DNA of 13,758 nt, taken from positions 1 to 13,758 of the forward strand of contig CAMCJO010000018.1 in the NCBI GenBank assembly GCA_945875135.1, given 5' to 3'. Within the stretch, counting starts at the first letter, position 1, and each line of letters opens with the position of its first letter. A program made the translations under genes and the position numbers. Shown here piece after piece: positions 12,837 through 13,758 of the stretch. The notes below the pieces were generated by a model, which ran no database searches, had not been told where the DNA came from, and saw only the letters and a program-made list of their open reading frames with translations. Source of the DNA: an uncultured Porphyromonas sp. (GTDB lineage: Bacteria > Bacteroidota > Bacteroidia > Bacteroidales > Porphyromonadaceae).

Positions 12837-13758
12837 TTATCTAGGGATCTTCAGTCGCTGCCCTGGGTGTATGCGGGGATTGCGTCCTTTGAGTCCGTTG
12901 GCACGCTTGATGGCAGCGACCGAGGTGCCGTGTCGCTTGGCAATCTTAGATAGCGTATCTCCGCGGCGTACTTTGTAGATCTTGTAGCGACCTTGGGCTG
13001 CCTTGCTCTTTTGCGTGGGGGTAGGTGCTTGCTTGATCTCTTCTTGCGCTTCGGCTATCTGCTTGGACAGCTCCTCCTTATGATTGCGTCTGAGGTTGAT
13101 GAGCGCCTCGTCGAGCTTAGAGATGCCAGCTAGGGGCAAGCGGATGGTGTAGGGCGTCGATCCAGCAGCGGGGATGACACCTCGCTTGTATTGCGGGTTG
13201 AGCGTGCGGATCTGTTCGGTGGGTATGCCTGTGCTTTGTGAGATTTGGGCGAAGGTGAGCGGTATCTGTATGGCTAGGGTGTCGGTAGCAAGTGGCATAG
13301 ACTGTGCTTGTGGACAGATGTTGTGCTCGTTGTGGTAGTAGCAGGCGTAGTAAGCTCCGATGAAGAGCGGAATGTAGTTGCGCGTCTCACGGGGCAAGTA
13401 GGGATAGACTCCCCAAAAGGTGGTCTTCCCCCCCGAGCGTCGGATTGCTTTGGTGACATTGCCAGGACCACAGTTGTACGCAGCGATAGCTAGGAGCCAA
13501 TTGTCAAAGAGCCCGTAGAGTTGCTTGAGATAGAGTGCAGCTGCCTCACTACTCTTGTAGACGTCAAACCGCTCGTCAACAAGGCTATTGACAGTTAACC
13601 CCATACTGCGTCCCGTGGGAAGCATCAGCTGCCAGAGCCCAGAAGCTCCAGCTGGTGAAACGGCAAAGGGGTTGAGTGCAGACTCGACGACTGTCAGGTA
13701 AATCAGCTCGACGGGTAGCCCGTGACGGTCGAAGATCTCCTCCATAATGGGGAAGTAG
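12837..13758 (-). CDS. mltD: MltD-type membrane-bound lytic murein transglycosylase with LysM (partial, C-terminal part)
   Basis: About 307 residues of a lytic transglycosylase; the reading frame continues past the right edge (YFPI precedes the Met at 13745), so that Met is internal. The enzyme cleaves peptidoglycan glycan strands to anhydromuropeptides. The SLT domain comes first: the catalytic Glu (codon 13683-13685) is in VVESALNPFAVSPAGASGLWQ, followed by the LYGLFDNWLLAIAAYNCGPGNV segment and ETRNYIPLFIGA. A middle region (LTFAQISQSTGIPTEQIRTLNPQYK) resembles a degenerate LysM. After a charged Glu/Lys/Gln linker a clear LysM domain closes the protein (YKVRRGDTLSKIAKRHGTS to HPGQRLKIPR), giving peptidoglycan binding. 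The signal peptide would lie outside the window. Confidence 0.92.
   Translation of the reverse strand, partial: YFPIMEEIFDRHGLPVELIYLTVVESALNPFAVSPAGASGLWQLMLPTGRSMGLTVNSLVDERFDVYKSSEAAALYLKQLYGLFDNWLLAIAAYNCGPGNVTKAIRRSGGKTTFWGVYPYLPRETRNYIPLFIGAYYACYYHNEHNICPQAQSMPLATDTLAIQIPLTFAQISQSTGIPTEQIRTLNPQYKRGVIPAAGSTPYTIRLPLAGISKLDEALINLRRNHKEELSKQIAEAQEEIKQAPTPTQKSKAAQGRYKIYKVRRGDTLSKIAKRHGTSVAAIKRANGLKGRNPRIHPGQRLKIPR

Overview
The window looks like ordinary chromosome from a Bacteroidota species, most likely Porphyromonas (the P. asaccharolytica/uenonis side of the genus is my best guess). The reasons are the TAnnTTTG promoter boxes upstream of several genes, the near absence of Shine-Dalgarno sequences, moderate GC, and the gene types: a group B-like [FeFe] hydrogenase with HydE and HydG, an M3 dipeptidase lipoprotein, and a secreted cyclophilin with a Bacteroidota-style insertion. 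The genus call is inference; family assignments rest on motifs read from the translations. Almost everything lies on the minus strand.

Layout, left to right. 1-3253 is a hydrogenase operon read right to left: hydA, hydE and hydG (cut by the left edge), behind a TATCTTTG promoter that also decides the hydA start. 3398-3942 is a tRNA operon, Gln(TTG)-Gln(CTG)-Val(TAC), with its own promoter and a strong terminator. 3967-4556 is a gene-free stretch holding five CCACGTGG palindromes, three 21-base tandem repeats and a TTAGARN heptamer array. 4648-6765 is a dcp-type M3 metallopeptidase lipoprotein, divergent from xseB at 6874-7107. 7246-8065 is a visibly A/T-richer patch with an unrecognised secreted, probably beta-barrel protein and a doubtful small plus-strand ORF, flanked by two bidirectional terminators.

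8132-12165 is a second minus-strand operon: yitT-like membrane protein, secreted cyclophilin, RsmF-type rRNA m5C methyltransferase and a 2-hydroxyacid dehydrogenase. Its first two gaps are 3 and 13 bases, its promoter is near 12256 and its terminator at 8090-8125. 12310-13758 holds a hotdog-fold thioesterase and the C-terminal part of an MltD-type lytic transglycosylase with a LysM domain, cut by the right edge. The gap between these two genes is filled by a second copy of the TTAGARN heptamer array.

Functionally, HydE and HydG build parts of the H-cluster (iron-bound CO/CN and the dithiolate bridge) that makes HydA active for fermentative H2 turnover. HydF would be expected just outside the left edge. 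The other genes are housekeeping or envelope functions without an obvious shared pathway. I see no mobile element, CRISPR array, defence system or clearly new multi-gene system. The least explained material is the intergenic repeat DNA and the A/T-rich patch.
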